A DNA stretch of 64,000 nucleotides from Falciphora oryzae (GCA_000733355.1 JNVV01000001.1:4427950-4491949), one strand, 5' to 3'. Shown: positions 23,142 through 34,230, numbered from the stretch's first letter. A program made the numbers and translations. Notes: a model not told the origin generated them from the sequence alone.

Positions 23142-23825
23142 ATGGACCGCCACGCTCCTTTCTCGTGAAGCCTTCTTCCTCAGCCCCTCATTAGCCTCGC
23201 CCCTTGCCTTGAGCTACGCACCGCCAAAAAACACAATATCAGTCACCCAGAAACGTCCCATTCCGCCTTCGTCAGCAGAGCAAGCACGCCTCACCCCACG
23301 GGAGACTCATCCAGCCCCGCAAGCCCACGGCGTCGCGCCTCCACGGGTGGCGAAGCCGGAGCGGGTCGAGCAGACCATCTCCTCGCGCACCAGATCGCCC
23401 CGAACGCAAGCCGATCAAGTGGCGCTTACCAGCCCCAACGGCCGGGGGTGTCCGGAGCTTGGAGTCCTCCCCAAGACACCCTGTTTGACGACACCGCCAA
23501 TCTCGACATCGTCCTCGAGGTTATTACCCCTGACCTCGACAGCGCTGCCGAGGAGCTGCGGCACGCCCGCCGCAAGACGGTCGGTGGCTTTGCTCCTCCG
23601 AGGATCCTCGCCGGCCCGGGCCCCTACCGGGACTTGGCACCGGAAGACGTGAAGCACATCACTTATGTGGTCGCCATATGCCTCACTGCGACGGCCTGTC
23701 TGTTCTGGCTGGGCGTTCAGCCGGTGTTCAAGCTGGAGCCGGTTCCTGCCCAGGGCCCCAGCACGCCTCCGAGCCGCAGGCTGAGCCGGCCAAAAGACCT
23801 TGGCTACTGCAAGAGCGGCTGGTAG
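23142..23825 (+). CDS. Small predicted single-pass membrane protein, unknown
   Basis: The only ATG that can be connected to the well-biased frame is 23142. Its short exon (23142-23164, MDRHAPFS) joins 23279-23825 in phase 2 across a 114-bp intron (GTGAAG to GCAG), giving 189 residues. The N-terminal half is Ser/Pro/Arg/Gly-rich and looks disordered; an acidic-basic segment (DIVLEVITPDLDSAAEELRH) precedes one hydrophobic segment (ITYVVAICLTATACLFWLGV, ~residues 140-160) and a short basic tail. No family is recognised. The first exon is an inference; the second is well supported by third-position bias. Confidence 0.5.
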
Positions 23826-24052
23826 GATATCAGCATCAGCCTCGCGGCACTGCTTGAATCCAGCATCGTTGGAAGCCTAGGATCAACAAGATAAACGAGG
23901 GGTTGGTCGGGTCGGATATTCGTTTGGTCACTTCACGAGCACATACGCTTTCTTGGTTCCTGAACGATCTAGATTCATTTTTGTAAACCCGCGTGGTACA
24001 CAATGTCATTAACTTCGTTACACCTCTTTTGAACACCCTAGAAACATCGTGC

Positions 24053-25200
24053 TCAGCTCGAAACCTTTGCGCTGTACTTTGCGGCCGCCTTGTCAAACAG
24101 GGCACTCTTCTCATCCAGGTCGGTCAAGAACGGGTGGTCCGGCGCGTTCTTCAGCAGCGAACTGAAGGAGGGACCAAGGAAAGCATGTTAGCAACCGTAT
24201 TTTTTTTTTTTTTTTTTTTTTTTGACGAGAGTGGACAGAGAATATAAAGAGACGTACGCAGAGTACTCCTCTGGGCTTTTCCCAGTGATGACGGTCAGGA
24301 CGAGCAGGTTCGCGATGGCGTCGGCGTGTGCGGGGTCCTTCTGGATGGCCTGCTCCAGGGCCGCCTGCGCTTCCTCGGTGCGGCCCAGGTGCAGCTCCGC
24401 CACGGCCTGGGCGACGAGCGTTCGCACCGACGACGACGCAGGGGACTGGGCGAGCTCCTCGAAGACGTAGAAGGCCTGCTGGTAGGCCTCGCCACCCTAG
24501 AATTATCGCAAGCAAAAAATGTCAGCTTCCTGGCTGTGTGGGAGGGGAGGAGAATGATTGGATGAGAGACGCGACGCACTTTCCTCAGGCCAACCCAAGA
24601 CTCGGCCAGGTTGACGAGCAGGCTGTCCTGGGCCCAGCTCCTTGCGGCCTTGACCTCCTTGAGCGCGAGGTCGTTGCGGTTCTGGGCGAGGTGGATCTGG
24701 ACGAGCAGGGCGACGGCATCGACTGCAGAAAAGAAAGCAGTAACTGTCAGCTATGCAACTCCATGAATAGCATCAATACACTGATATATCAAAAACGCAC
24801 GGCTCCCCGAGTGCTGCGACAGCAGCGCAACAGCCTCCTCGGTCTTGCCGGCGGCCTGCAGGACGGTGCCGCCGACGACCTGAACGACGGGGTTGCCGGC
24901 GGCCTCGGCGGCCAGCTTCTCGACGGCGGCGACGGCCGCATCGGCCCGGCCGAGGCTCAGGCGGGCCAGGGCCCCGACGGCGGCCAGCTCGGGCTTGTCG
25001 CCTTCCTCGCCCTCGACGTCGGCCAGCACGTCCTCGGCCTGGCCGAGCGCGACGCGGGCGCGCAGCTGCAGCACGCGCGCGGGCAGGGCGTTCTCGGGCG
25101 ACAGGGCCGAGACGTCGTAGTCGGCCGCCTCCTGGTACTGGCCCTGGTGGAAGTGGTTGTGCAGGTTGATGAGCTCGCCCTCGGCCGAGTAGGGGTCCAT
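24053..25200 (-). CDS. SEC28: Coatomer subunit epsilon
   Basis: Four exons, complement(24801-25200, 24580-24722, 24258-24496, 24053-24161), give 296 residues, the normal length. The start is MDPYSAEGELINLHNHFHQG, and the TPR-like helices include SLDAVALLVQIHLAQNRNDLA, WAQDSLLVNLAESWVGLRK, GGEAYQQAFYVFEELA and HLGRTEEAQAALEQAIQKDP, all typical of epsilon-COP. The protein stabilises alpha-COP in the COPI coat for Golgi-to-ER retrieval. All phases match (1, 0, 2). The last intron contains a 24-nt homopolymer (A on the coding strand, 24200-24223). Confidence 0.95.
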
Positions 25201-25635
25201 CTTTGCGGTTCGGTTTGCGGTGTCGGGCGGGAGGGTTTTTGGCTGTCGCGCTGTCGCGTTTTTTGGTGGTAGAGGATATAGGATATTGTCCTCTCGTGTA
25301 TCAATGGGTCGCTGTCGGTTCAACAGCTCGCGCGTAGTGTTGGGTTGCTTCCAGAGTCGGCGGTCGGCGTCGAGGGCGCCCGCCAGGTCGAATGGTGGGG
25401 ATAGGTGGCCAGTGGCTTCCGCCACGGAACCCCTGCAGGCCAGCATGCCGATAACGATAAGGACTGGCAATCAGGGGTTCACTTCACCCCCACACCAGGA
25501 GCTCTCGCTTGAGATGCACAAATGACGGAATCCAGTCAATGAGATGCCGATACATGTACAATATCTCGCCAAGTGCTGAAACCGTGAAGCCGAGATCATT
25601 TGTTTACAGACTACCAAAGTGGAATAGTTCTATCA
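25201..25635. other. Intergenic region: epsilon-COP promoter and OMA1 3' flank
   Basis: 435 bp with no supported gene. Confidence 0.6.
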
Positions 25636-27061
25636 TCAAATAATAGCAATTATCTCTCCTCTCTGCATCGCCCTCTTGAACATATCGGCGAAGCCTTGAG
25701 TGCCGTGGCAGTCGCTCTGTAGTCTCTTATCCTGCGCCATAGGCATCCATTTCCGAAGGTTCTCTATGCGAGATTCGTTCTGTGCCCAGTCCAATGTCAT
25801 TAGTTTTATCCTGAGCACAAGAAATGGGATAAGCGCGACTACACTGAGCCGAGGCCAAAGACTTACCGACGGATGAGTGCTCAGCCACTCCGGTACCTGC
25901 TGCTCCTGCATCCTCCCCCAGAAACTTATGGCTTCCTCGGGGTTGTAGCAGGCCTCAGCCATCATGATGAGGCCAATGTGATCGGCCTCGCTCTCCTGCA
26001 TTCGACTCATGGGGTTGTCCAGCACGCCACGCAGGACGCTACCGGCGCCGAAGAACTCAAAAAGGAGGATGGCGCCCGTAGCGTACGCGAGCACCATAGT
26101 GCTCCAGTACACGAGGTTGGTACCGATTCCATTCGACATCTTCTCCGACACGTGACCAGCCAGGTTGTGTGCGATCTCATGACCCATCACGACGGCGAGA
26201 GCATCGTCGTTGCGCGCGTACCTGAAAAGGCCGCTGTGGACGAAGACCTTGCCGTTAGGCAGGACGAAGGCGTTGGCGGTATCTAGCAGAGTTGGAAGTA
26301 GTTACGGAATTAGCAACGGAAAAAGATTCGTAGCAAGCATGGCGGGAGGGTTCCCACTAACTAGGATCATCAATGACAAACATCTCCCACGCGGCGCCGT
26401 CCATGCCGCTCACGGGGATCAGCCGAGCCATGACGCGGCGCACGGCGCGGACGCGCCAGTCCCACTCGGGCAGCATGTGGACGTTGTGGTACTTGAACTC
26501 GTTGAGGAGCTGCTGCGACTCGGCCTCGCTGGCCCGCCGGACCCACTCGTCGCTGAAGCAGTTGAACCGCCGCCGGCCCGACACGGGCACCGTCTCGAGG
26601 TTGCTGTAGTAGAAGGCCAGCGCGCCCGCGAAGGCGATGGCCACGACCGCGTGCGTCGAGGGCGCCCGCGCGATCCGCTTGGCCTGCGCGCCCGAGAAGA
26701 GCGGGACGGACTTGCGCCGCATCATCTCCTGCACGCGCGGGTCGCGCGGGTCCAGGAGCCGCCGCCGCCGCGTGGTAGAGAAGGGGGCGGCGGCGGGGTA
26801 GCGAGCCGGGGCGGAAGCTAGCGGCCGCTGGAAGGGAAGACGCGCCAGCGGCGGCGATGTCGGCCGTGGTGCGGCGCGGCGCGGTCGGGACAAGGGCTTG
26901 AGGGCGGAGAAGGGTCGGGAGGGCGTGCCCGGCAAAGCCGCAGTGGCTGGAGGGGTCCGGGCAGCGGCGCCAGAGAGCGGGCGGGGCGCACTCGCCAGGA
27001 GCTGCGGCCCCTTCGTGGCGGCAGGTCGGAGCCTGCGCGCAAGTAGTGTCATGGCGAACAT
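25636..27061 (-). CDS. OMA1: Mitochondrial inner-membrane metalloendopeptidase OMA1 (M48 family)
   Basis: Three exons, complement(26362-27061, 25867-26282, 25636-25779), give 419 residues. The first ~130 residues are Arg/Ala/Pro/Ser-rich and fit a long mitochondrial presequence; a transmembrane segment (VVAIAFAGALAFYY) follows. The protease domain has FVIDDPNTANAFVLPNGKVF across the first splice junction, the zinc motif VMGHEIAHNLAGH with the catalytic glutamate, and the third-ligand motif QESEADHIGL. OMA1 cleaves inner-membrane proteins upon stress. The second intron is 87 bp and in frame, so it could be read through; removing it gives the family-like THPSNESRIENL. ATG 27052 is an alternative start. 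Confidence 0.93.
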
Positions 27062-27517
27062 GGTTGAGGCTAGGAGCCTCAACCTCCTCCAGGCGACGGA
27101 AATTGCTATCTGGCAAGGTGGGCGTAACAGATCTCACTCAGCTGCTTTTCCATTCAGAGAGTGACGCTATTTCCGCGACAGAGACCCACTTTTAGCTACG
27201 AGACCCATAAATATCCTTGTGCACATCCATCACCAATCAATCTTCTGCCGTCCCCAACGCACGCAAGCTGGAACAGCGCCAGGAAACGAACAGTCAAGGA
27301 GGAATATGTGACTTTCGGAAAGCGTCCAGGCGTCCGGGCGGCCCGTCAAAAGAAGACAGACAGCAAGCATATTTCGGCATGGATCAAAAAGCAAAAACAT
27401 ACAACACCGAGGATTCCCCAGTGGTCACCCACCTGAGCACTAGTTCGGCCCTCATATGTTCAATAACGGGCGCCTTTGAACCCATTTGCTCCCAGCCTCA
27501 CTGCACAACAAGCGTAT
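27062..27517. other. Intergenic region
   Basis: Promoter side of OMA1 and 3' flank of the ankyrin gene; no further ankyrin-coding exon was found here. Confidence 0.5.
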
Positions 27518-28624
27518 CTATGTCGCTACCGCGCATCTGTGCTGACCAAAGTTGACCAAGTCAACTTGACCGTAGCGGCAGGCCTCCACCATGAGAGCAG
27601 TGGGCAGATCGCCCATCTCCGTTAATTTGTCACCCGTCTCACGGATCATGAAATCCATGAGGGCTATGTTCCCATATCGCGCATTCGTGACCACCGCCCG
27701 GAGGTACTCGAGGCAGTGTGTGTTCAGGCGATACTGGGGTTTGAGGAGGCGACGAACGATGTCTTCATGGCCGCCGACCGCAGCGGCGAGCAGCGCGCTG
27801 TGGCGTGGGTTGCGGAAGCTGAAATGTAAATCCGGAAATAGGTTCGAATGGCAGTATACACCATGCCGGACATAGGGTCTCGGGTGCGCGTGTGTCACGC
27901 CGGCTTTTGCATCTGCTCCGCGCTCGAGCAAAAAGTCAAGAATTTGCGTGCGGCCCCATGCGGCGGCGACCTGGAGCGGCCGACCGAAGAGGGGCGCCCT
28001 TTCGTTGACGAGGGCGTGGACGGCCGATTCGGGCGGCGCCCCTGCGAGGAGAGACTGGACCAGGGCGAGATCTCCGAGAACGATTGCGCCACAGAGAATG
28101 TTTTGGACGGCGCCATGTTCATCGATCAGGGGCCCCTCTTCGCCGCGGTTGATCCGGTGTCCGGGAATCCAGCTGACAACGGCTTCGGCCACGGCCAGGT
28201 GGCGCTTCGACTGCCCATAGCGGTCCAGGTTGTCTGCCTCTGGGGCGCCGACGAGGGCGTCGAATGCCGCGGTGACGGCACGGAGACCCGATAGCGCCCT
28301 GGAGGGGAGGGAGGGAGAGCTGGCCAGGAAAATGCGCGCCTTCAAAGAATGCGGCACACGCTGGTACACATCCGTCAGGGCAGGATCGTCATATTCGACG
28401 ACTTGACTGAAGCAAAGGGCATGGATGACGGCGGTGTCAAAATCGCCTGTCACAAGTCGGTCAGCTGGGATGGTGCTCTTGGCCATGGAGTTTCATCAAG
28501 AGATGGGAGAAGCGCACTGACGACAAACGCGCCGCAAGCTGGCAGCCTTGAACAATCCAATATCCACAACTAGCTGCTCAACCACCACCATGAAAATGTC
28601 CCAAGGCAGAAGTCGGGGGTCCAT
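27518..28624 (-). CDS. Ankyrin-repeat protein with F-box-like N-terminus
   Basis: Two exons, complement(28522-28624) and complement(27518-28446), phase 1, give 343 residues. The first exon encodes MDPRLLPWDIFMVVVEQ and LFKAASLRRVC, and the junction creates RDFDTAVIHALC, which is how the N-termini of many fungal F-box-like ankyrin proteins read. GTCAGT was chosen as donor because it is the only site restoring this. Ankyrin signatures include GRPLQVAAAWGRTQILDFLLERGA and HSALLAAAVGGHEDIVRRLL. The protein stops in the middle of a repeat (YGQVDLVNFG, then a divergent tail), so it may be truncated at the C-terminus. No specific function can be assigned. Confidence 0.8.
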
Positions 28625-29650
28625 TGTGGCCAGAACGAGGCTCGTAGAAAGCCCAGGCGCACAAATTGTTTGCCAGAACAGATGTTGGGCGGGATGGAAA
28701 AGGCTGGGAAAGACTAGGTACTGGATAGAACAAACGGGAGCGGGGCAGCTCCGAATGGTCCCAAGGCTCTGGGCTACCACCAACAACCAACCACCACTTC
28801 GGTGGGGGATTTTCTTCCCAATCACATCACACACTTTTTTTTTGAGTCCCAGAATACCTGGTAATGTATCTCATGCTCGACAAACGGCCTGCCGGAAAAC
28901 CAGTGCTCCCTGTGCCATGTGATGCCGGGTTGAAACATGCCTTATCATCATGTATTCGGATGCATAAGGCTCGCAGTCGTATAGCTGTGCTTCCCAGGCC
29001 AGGCTTTGGTTGCGCACCCTTTTCGCATATCTCCAGCTTCATGGACCCCGAGAACCTCCGCGTATGCTCAGTGTCCCTCTGCACCGCCCACATCCTCCAT
29101 CTACCTCTTATTAGTGGTTATAGAGCTATCTCAGCAGCTGTCCTCGCTGGCGGCAGCTTATAGCATAGCCCATACTCCGCCTCGCCCATGCCCGAATTGG
29201 CCCAGCCTGACTTGGAGGTCTACAGAAGCAGAGTCACCAGGCCGCTGGGTGCTGATGTCAGTTTGGGAGAGACAATCACGGAAGGCGCGAAGGTAGAGTC
29301 CTCGCCTCGGTTGTCTGGTGATTACTTTCTATACCTTTCATCCTATCAGGTACCTACCAAGACACTCCCCCGCCGAGTTTCTTGCTGCTAATTATTCTTG
29401 ACCTTGCTCTTCTCTACCCCACATCTCATTGAGAGAAAGATCGCAGAGCAACACATCCTTTCCAATCTCCATGCATCAAAGCCATCAGTGAAGCATCTCT
29501 CCTCTTCCAAGAGCCCTGCGACTGCGCAGAGACCCAAAGATCTTACACGCATTTCTGAATCACTCGCCCTGCTGAGCACCCTGATACCGAGTCTTTCCTC
29601 ACATTCTCCTCATCCTCATTCATCATACCCCTCTTCTCCCCACCGTTCCA
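28625..29650. other. Intergenic region
   Basis: Divergent spacer between the ankyrin gene and the FN3-GTPase gene. A CT-rich stretch at about 29.55-29.64 kb immediately precedes the ATG at 29651, as in many fungal leaders. Confidence 0.5.
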
Positions 29651-32292
29651 ATGGCGTCCGTTACCAACCGCCCTACCGTGCTGAGCCAGCCCGTCCTTGG
29701 ACAGGACATGGTCGAGGAGACGGCCACAGCACTGAGAACCGGCGCCGTGACCGGCAGAAAGCTGAGCGGGCTGCTGGAGCAAAAAGTGTTCCAAGAGCAG
29801 TTTCCTGCGATCGGGCAACAGATCTCGAACTTCCAGGCCGCCTTTTCTGCGGCCAAGACCGAGTTCATTGGGGACTCGTGTCGTCTTCTCCCCCAGCTAC
29901 GAGACGGAGAAGAGAATGAGAACGACAAGGTTGTCGAGCTCCAGCTGGCTATCGCCCTCTTCCGGCAGCGTGCCAGGTTCGCTGAGGAGTTCATCGCCAA
30001 GAAGCATGACGAAGCCAGCACTCTTCACAAAGCTGTCTCCAAGCTGTTAGCAGACGGCTTCGAGAGCCACCTCGGCCGGCTCTCGCTACAATCACTGATA
30101 GACGACGGGTCGCCACGGCTGCTCCTGTCGTTTGGGGGTCCTTCGATCGGTTGTGCGAAGCATCCTCTCCAGGCAAAAATCGAGTCTCGGGTTCTACGAA
30201 GTGATGGGCGAGACAACGCGGACGATGACGACGACTCGGGTGACGAGGAAGAAGAGTGGTTTGAAGATCAGCAAACAATCACCACGATTAAGCAATCCGA
30301 GACCGTCCTGTGCCAGCGGCGCTTGCAGAAAGCCCCAGGTGCCGCCATTGTTGTGGGCCTGGCGAGTATCGACAAGGCATCTCGCCCTGGGAAAAAAGGC
30401 AAACCCAAGACCAATGTCGGCGACATCTTGCTGGCCGGCCAGGGCAAGCTTCTGATCGTGACAGCATGCCTCCCCAAGGCTCCCAAGGCCCCGAAGCTCA
30501 GCGTCCATGGGCGGACCATCACTGTTGCCTGGCAACATAAGCGCGAGGAGCCCGAGGAACGGGCCATGCCGACAATCGGCTTCACCATCAAATACCGTCG
30601 TCGGCTCAACCCGCTCAAGGACGGCGCCTTCCCTCGAGCAACCGAGAATGAAGATGCCACTGAGGTCAACTGTGGTGCTTCCGACACAAGCGCAGAGCTC
30701 TGCTCACTTTCCGAAAATTGTGACTATGAGGTTGCGCTCAATGTACAAACAACCGTGGGCGTGTCGGAATGGAGTGGCTTCGCTGTGGCCCGCACGGCCA
30801 AGCTGCCCTCGGTGGCTTCCGAGATGATGGACTTCTTCAACAAGAACAAGAAAACACTCTCGCAAAACCGCACCAGGAAGCAGTTCAAGCCGTGGGAATT
30901 GGACGTCCCCAGCTATGGTGACCGCAAAAAGACGCTTTTCCTGGGCCTCACCGAAGCTGCCCGGCGTTACAGCAAGGATGGAGAATTCCCGAACGAGGTT
31001 GCCGTCCGCATTGTCGACATCGCGGTCGCCTTCAAGCCCGAGATCAAGCCCGCGCCCATCGAGGACCCAGACAAGACCGTGGTGGTCGTTTTTGCGGGAA
31101 CAAGCGGCCATGGCAAGAGCACCGAGATCAACGCCTTTGTTTCGTACCTGTTGGGCGGCGAAGTAGACGATCCGGCCGTTCTCGCCCCTCTTCCAGGGCA
31201 AGACGCTCCTCATCGTCGACACGCCAGGCTACGGCGACTCCCGGGGCGTTAGGCGCGACGCCTTCGTCACCGCGGTCATGTCCGAGTTCTTTAAGATAGT
31301 CAATCACGTTAACAGCGTTATTTTTACATGCCGCGCTAACGAGGCGCGCACTACACTCCTAAGCCCCGTATCAACCTACGTTTTCTCCCTTTTCGCCAAA
31401 AATGTTCGCAGCTGCCTACGCATCATCTATACCTTTAGTGACGCCGGGATCCCGCTCGCTCGCGGTGCCCTAACCAAGCTCGAGTGGCCAGTAGAAAACG
31501 GCGAGATTATGGTGAACAACAGCGCGTTTACTATGGAGTTGGACGGCGGCAAGGACGACGTTGTGATCCGCGAGAGCTGGATCCAGTCGGTCAGGGGCCA
31601 ATTCCGATTGATGCAATTGCTTATCCGCGCACCAGCTGTGCCGATAAAAAAAAAAGCGCCCAGGTGACGAAAAACCGGATCCGACTCGAGCAGAAGTGCG
31701 AACTGGCCGAAAAAAAAGATTTTTCGTACCGCCAACGATGCCTAACAGCTCATTGCACGCTTCGGCGCGCTCGTTGACGCCGTCGGAGCCGCCCCAAGCG
31801 AGGTAACCAAAAATAGGGCGGTCCAAAAGCCCATCACAAACGGCAATTCAATTACGCTCTGCCTCGGCTGCAACAGTACATACCATGAGATTTGCATGTA
31901 TAGCGACGACAAAGACAAGTATAGCTGCGCCGCCATGAAAAGCGGCTGGTATACAGTGTGCGCGGGACGATATAGCTAGGGCAGGCACAAAAATGCCACT
32001 TTCATAATCACCACCGAAACATACTCTACGTGGGTGGTGCCTAAGGAATTGATCGGTCGCTGGAATTCGAATAACAATACGCTCGAAAGCGCCCTCATCG
32101 CCGCTATGGACGCTTACCTCAAATTCCAAAGAAGCTTGCGGAGCGACATTTTCGACCTGGCCAAACTGAGCTAGGAGCTTACAAAAACGGCTTTGCTCCA
32201 CGACCCGACCAACCTCATTAGCTATATCGATACGTTAATCCAAATTTCGCGGGCGCGCGGCGTTTTTGCCGCCCAGCTGGTCCAGTTGGCCT
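29651..32292 (+). pseudogene. Large FN3-GTPase (AIG1/septin-like P-loop) protein gene, 3' half decayed
   Basis: The first frame is open for 533 codons (29651-31252). It encodes a helical N-terminus, an acidic linker, an FN3-like domain (~277-386, KLSVHGRTITVAWQ to VGVSEWSGFAVAR) and a P-loop GTSGHGKST at 31097-31123. The next GTPase motif, LLIVDTPGYGDSRG, follows at 31206-31247 in another frame and too close to the P-loop, so a segment containing switch I is missing or spliced. A third frame shift occurs at an A-run near 31650, and in-frame TAA/TAG codons occur near 31742, 31977 and 32172. Residual motifs after the GTPase include LEQKCELAEKK and a Cys-rich CLGCNSTYHEIC element. Homology ends at 32292. 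The undamaged part could still make a truncated protein. Confidence 0.72.
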
Positions 32293-32641
32293 GGAAAGGG
32301 GGGGGTTCTCGCAGGGAGATCTCAGAGGTTCAGCTGCTCACGGTCGGAGCCCCGAGTTCGATTCTGGCTGCGCGCACAAGTTTCTGGGGTAGCTTGGTGC
32401 GGTTGGCGGGGAATTGAAACGCGGGGTAGCTGGCTGACAACGACGAGTCAATGGCGCATGGGCGCAAAGTGTGGCGTCGTGGGGCGCACGCACGCATGAT
32501 TCGAGCGTTGGGGGTTGACACAGCTTCTCAATTGGCAATTGACTCATGGAGCAATTGGCCCGTGATTCACGCGACGCTAGGTCCGCGCACCTGGGTTGGA
32601 TTGAGTAGACCCGGAGAAGTCTATCTTGGAAGGGGGATAGT

Positions 32642-32931
32642 TGTAACAGCCCGTGTGGTTGTGTGCGCTGCCCTCCTTTGATAAGCTGTGCAGACGGGCG
32701 ATCCAAGCAGCAGCTTGGATTGATGACCTTTTGGTTATTGGCTCAGTGGTATAAGGCCCGCGCCGCTGTGTTACAGTTTTCTTGTTTTTACCTACCTATT
32801 ACTATAAGCTTGTTAAGCCCCGCACGAATACGACTATTGAGCTGCTAAACCTTTGAAATCTCTTTAAGAGAATACCCCTTCCAGGCTTGGCACTGCTGTA
32901 GCTTGCTATAGCAGGGTCGAAACCTGTTACA
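32642..32931. mobile_element. Possible solo LTR relic bounded by TGTAACAG/CTGTTACA
   Basis: The segment begins with TGTAACAG and ends with its exact reverse complement CTGTTACA, the TG...CA layout of retrotransposon LTRs, in a 290-bp span. Flanking 5-mers (ATAGT and CCCCT) do not match, so no target-site duplication supports it. Inside are a Pol III A-box-like TGGCTCAGTGG near 32738 and a T-arm-like GCAGGGTCGAAACCTGT near the right end, which would fit a tRNA-derived element instead. Confidence 0.3.
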
Positions 32932-33137
32932 CCCCTCATATACTACGAGAATTTTTGGCTTTCGGGCTTTTAAATGAGCCTACAGCCGGCCCCAAAGGCC
33001 TTTTGGATCCACCGGAAAGCGAGGCTATTTAGGCCTGTTTTTACTTTGGATTAGGATTTTGCACGGGTTGTTGTTATTTTTGTGAATAGCTTTTATTTTA
33101 AAAGTTTGTGCCTTTTGTTTTTTATAGAACGACGTTG

Positions 33138-33201
33138 CCCTGTGCCCATGGATGTGAATCCACCGAAAAACAAGCCCAAATATACGTGAATGGGCACAGG
33201 G
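33138..33201. repeat. 12-bp perfect inverted repeat (hairpin)
   Basis: CCCTGTGCCCAT at 33138-33149 pairs exactly with ATGGGCACAGGG at 33190-33201 around a 40-nt loop. It lies in AT-rich decayed sequence and could be the end of a small inverted-repeat element or a chance palindrome. Confidence 0.6.
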
Positions 33202-33471
33202 GCCCCCCGGGCGTTGTTTCCACGTCGAGGAATAAGCTTATTTGCAGCCAAAAAAACCGGCAGGGGGGCCAAAAAACCAAAAACCCGATAGTCTAGGACA
33301 GGCCCTAAGATGCCTTAGGCGGAAGTTGCAGAGATGGAGTGTTTGAAGGATATAAACGGATGACCAGCTAGACGACATGTATTGTAATCTCTAATGAAGA
33401 TGATATTGGCCATCTGTTCAGCAACCAACCCCTAGATTTCTGTTTCCCTTCTTCTTCACATCGCTCGGTCG

Positions 33472-34230
33472 CTAGCGTACTTGCCGCGACAAGTCGGCAG
33501 ACAAGGGGTTTTCGCCTCTCTCCTCGGCGGGCCCGTCGGGTCGAGGTCGCTGATACAGCAGCCTCCAGGCCGCCCTATGGCTCCCTGTCCACGCCAGCTC
33601 CTCGTAGTTTTCAAGAAGATCGGTTGCTTGGGTGTACATCCAGCCGACATTCTCGGCAGTGCAGCCTTCGACCTCTTCGTAAACCTCCTCGTCGTCCTCG
33701 TCGTCCTCCTCGTCAAAATCCAGCGACGGAGGCGGAGTTTCGGGACCGGCATTAATAAGCACCACCTCGCCCCTAAGCCTGTAGCCTGCCGGCTGAACGC
33801 TGATCCACCTGGCGCGTATGGCGTTGAGGCAGTCGGCATCGACGTAAACGCAGTAGCGGAAGCGCGGGAGTCGCGGGATGACGTTGGGGTTGTCGATGCC
33901 CTCTCCGTCGCGCTCAACCGAGTGCGTGGCGACCCATTCGAGGAAATGTTGGCGGACAGTTTCTTTGGAAGCGCCGTTTAGGGTGGCGCGGTCCTCGATG
34001 ATAGTCCACTGAAGGTCGGGGCCCAGTAAGTCTTCTTGCTCGCGTTTCCGCAGGTAGGCGGCGGCGCTAGTTTTAAGCATAGTGACGAAGGCTCCCCATA
34101 GGGCGTCGTCGTCGTATGTGCAGCGGTAAATAACGAAACCCCATTTGTGGTAGCCGTAGTGGATGCGCTGGTCGATAGTGAACAGCATGCTTTGCTTCAC
34201 ATATTGGGCTGCTGGTGCTGCGGAGGCCAT
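33472..34230 (-). CDS. Conserved-looking fungal protein, unknown function
   Basis: A single exon from ATG 34230 encodes 252 residues. It starts MASAAPAAQYVKQSML and contains IHYGYHKWGFVIYRCTYDDD, a RFRYCVYVDADCLNAI strand-rich core and a strongly acidic segment (DFDEEDDEDDEEVYEEVEG) before a basic tail. Composition and third-position bias are those of a real gene. The upstream in-frame extension has no ATG before a TTG at 34407. I recognise the general type from fungal genomes but no named domain or function. It is intact although it sits between two halves of a broken gene. Confidence 0.72.
   Translation of the reverse strand: MASAAPAAQYVKQSMLFTIDQRIHYGYHKWGFVIYRCTYDDDALWGAFVTMLKTSAAAYLRKREQEDLLGPDLQWTIIEDRATLNGASKETVRQHFLEWVATHSVERDGEGIDNPNVIPRLPRFRYCVYVDADCLNAIRARWISVQPAGYRLRGEVVLINAGPETPPPSLDFDEEDDEDDEEVYEEVEGCTAENVGWMYTQATDLLENYEELAWTGSHRAAWRLLYQRPRPDGPAEERGENPLSADLSRQVR

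Larger units (their letters stand above)
32293..33471. other. Non-coding, AT-rich decayed sequence (transposon-like relics)
   Basis: After a GC-rich stretch to about 32.6 kb the sequence becomes AT-rich and T/A-dinucleotide rich with no open coding frame. It contains the 290-bp TG...CA-bounded segment and the 12-bp inverted repeat described separately. Confidence 0.55.
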
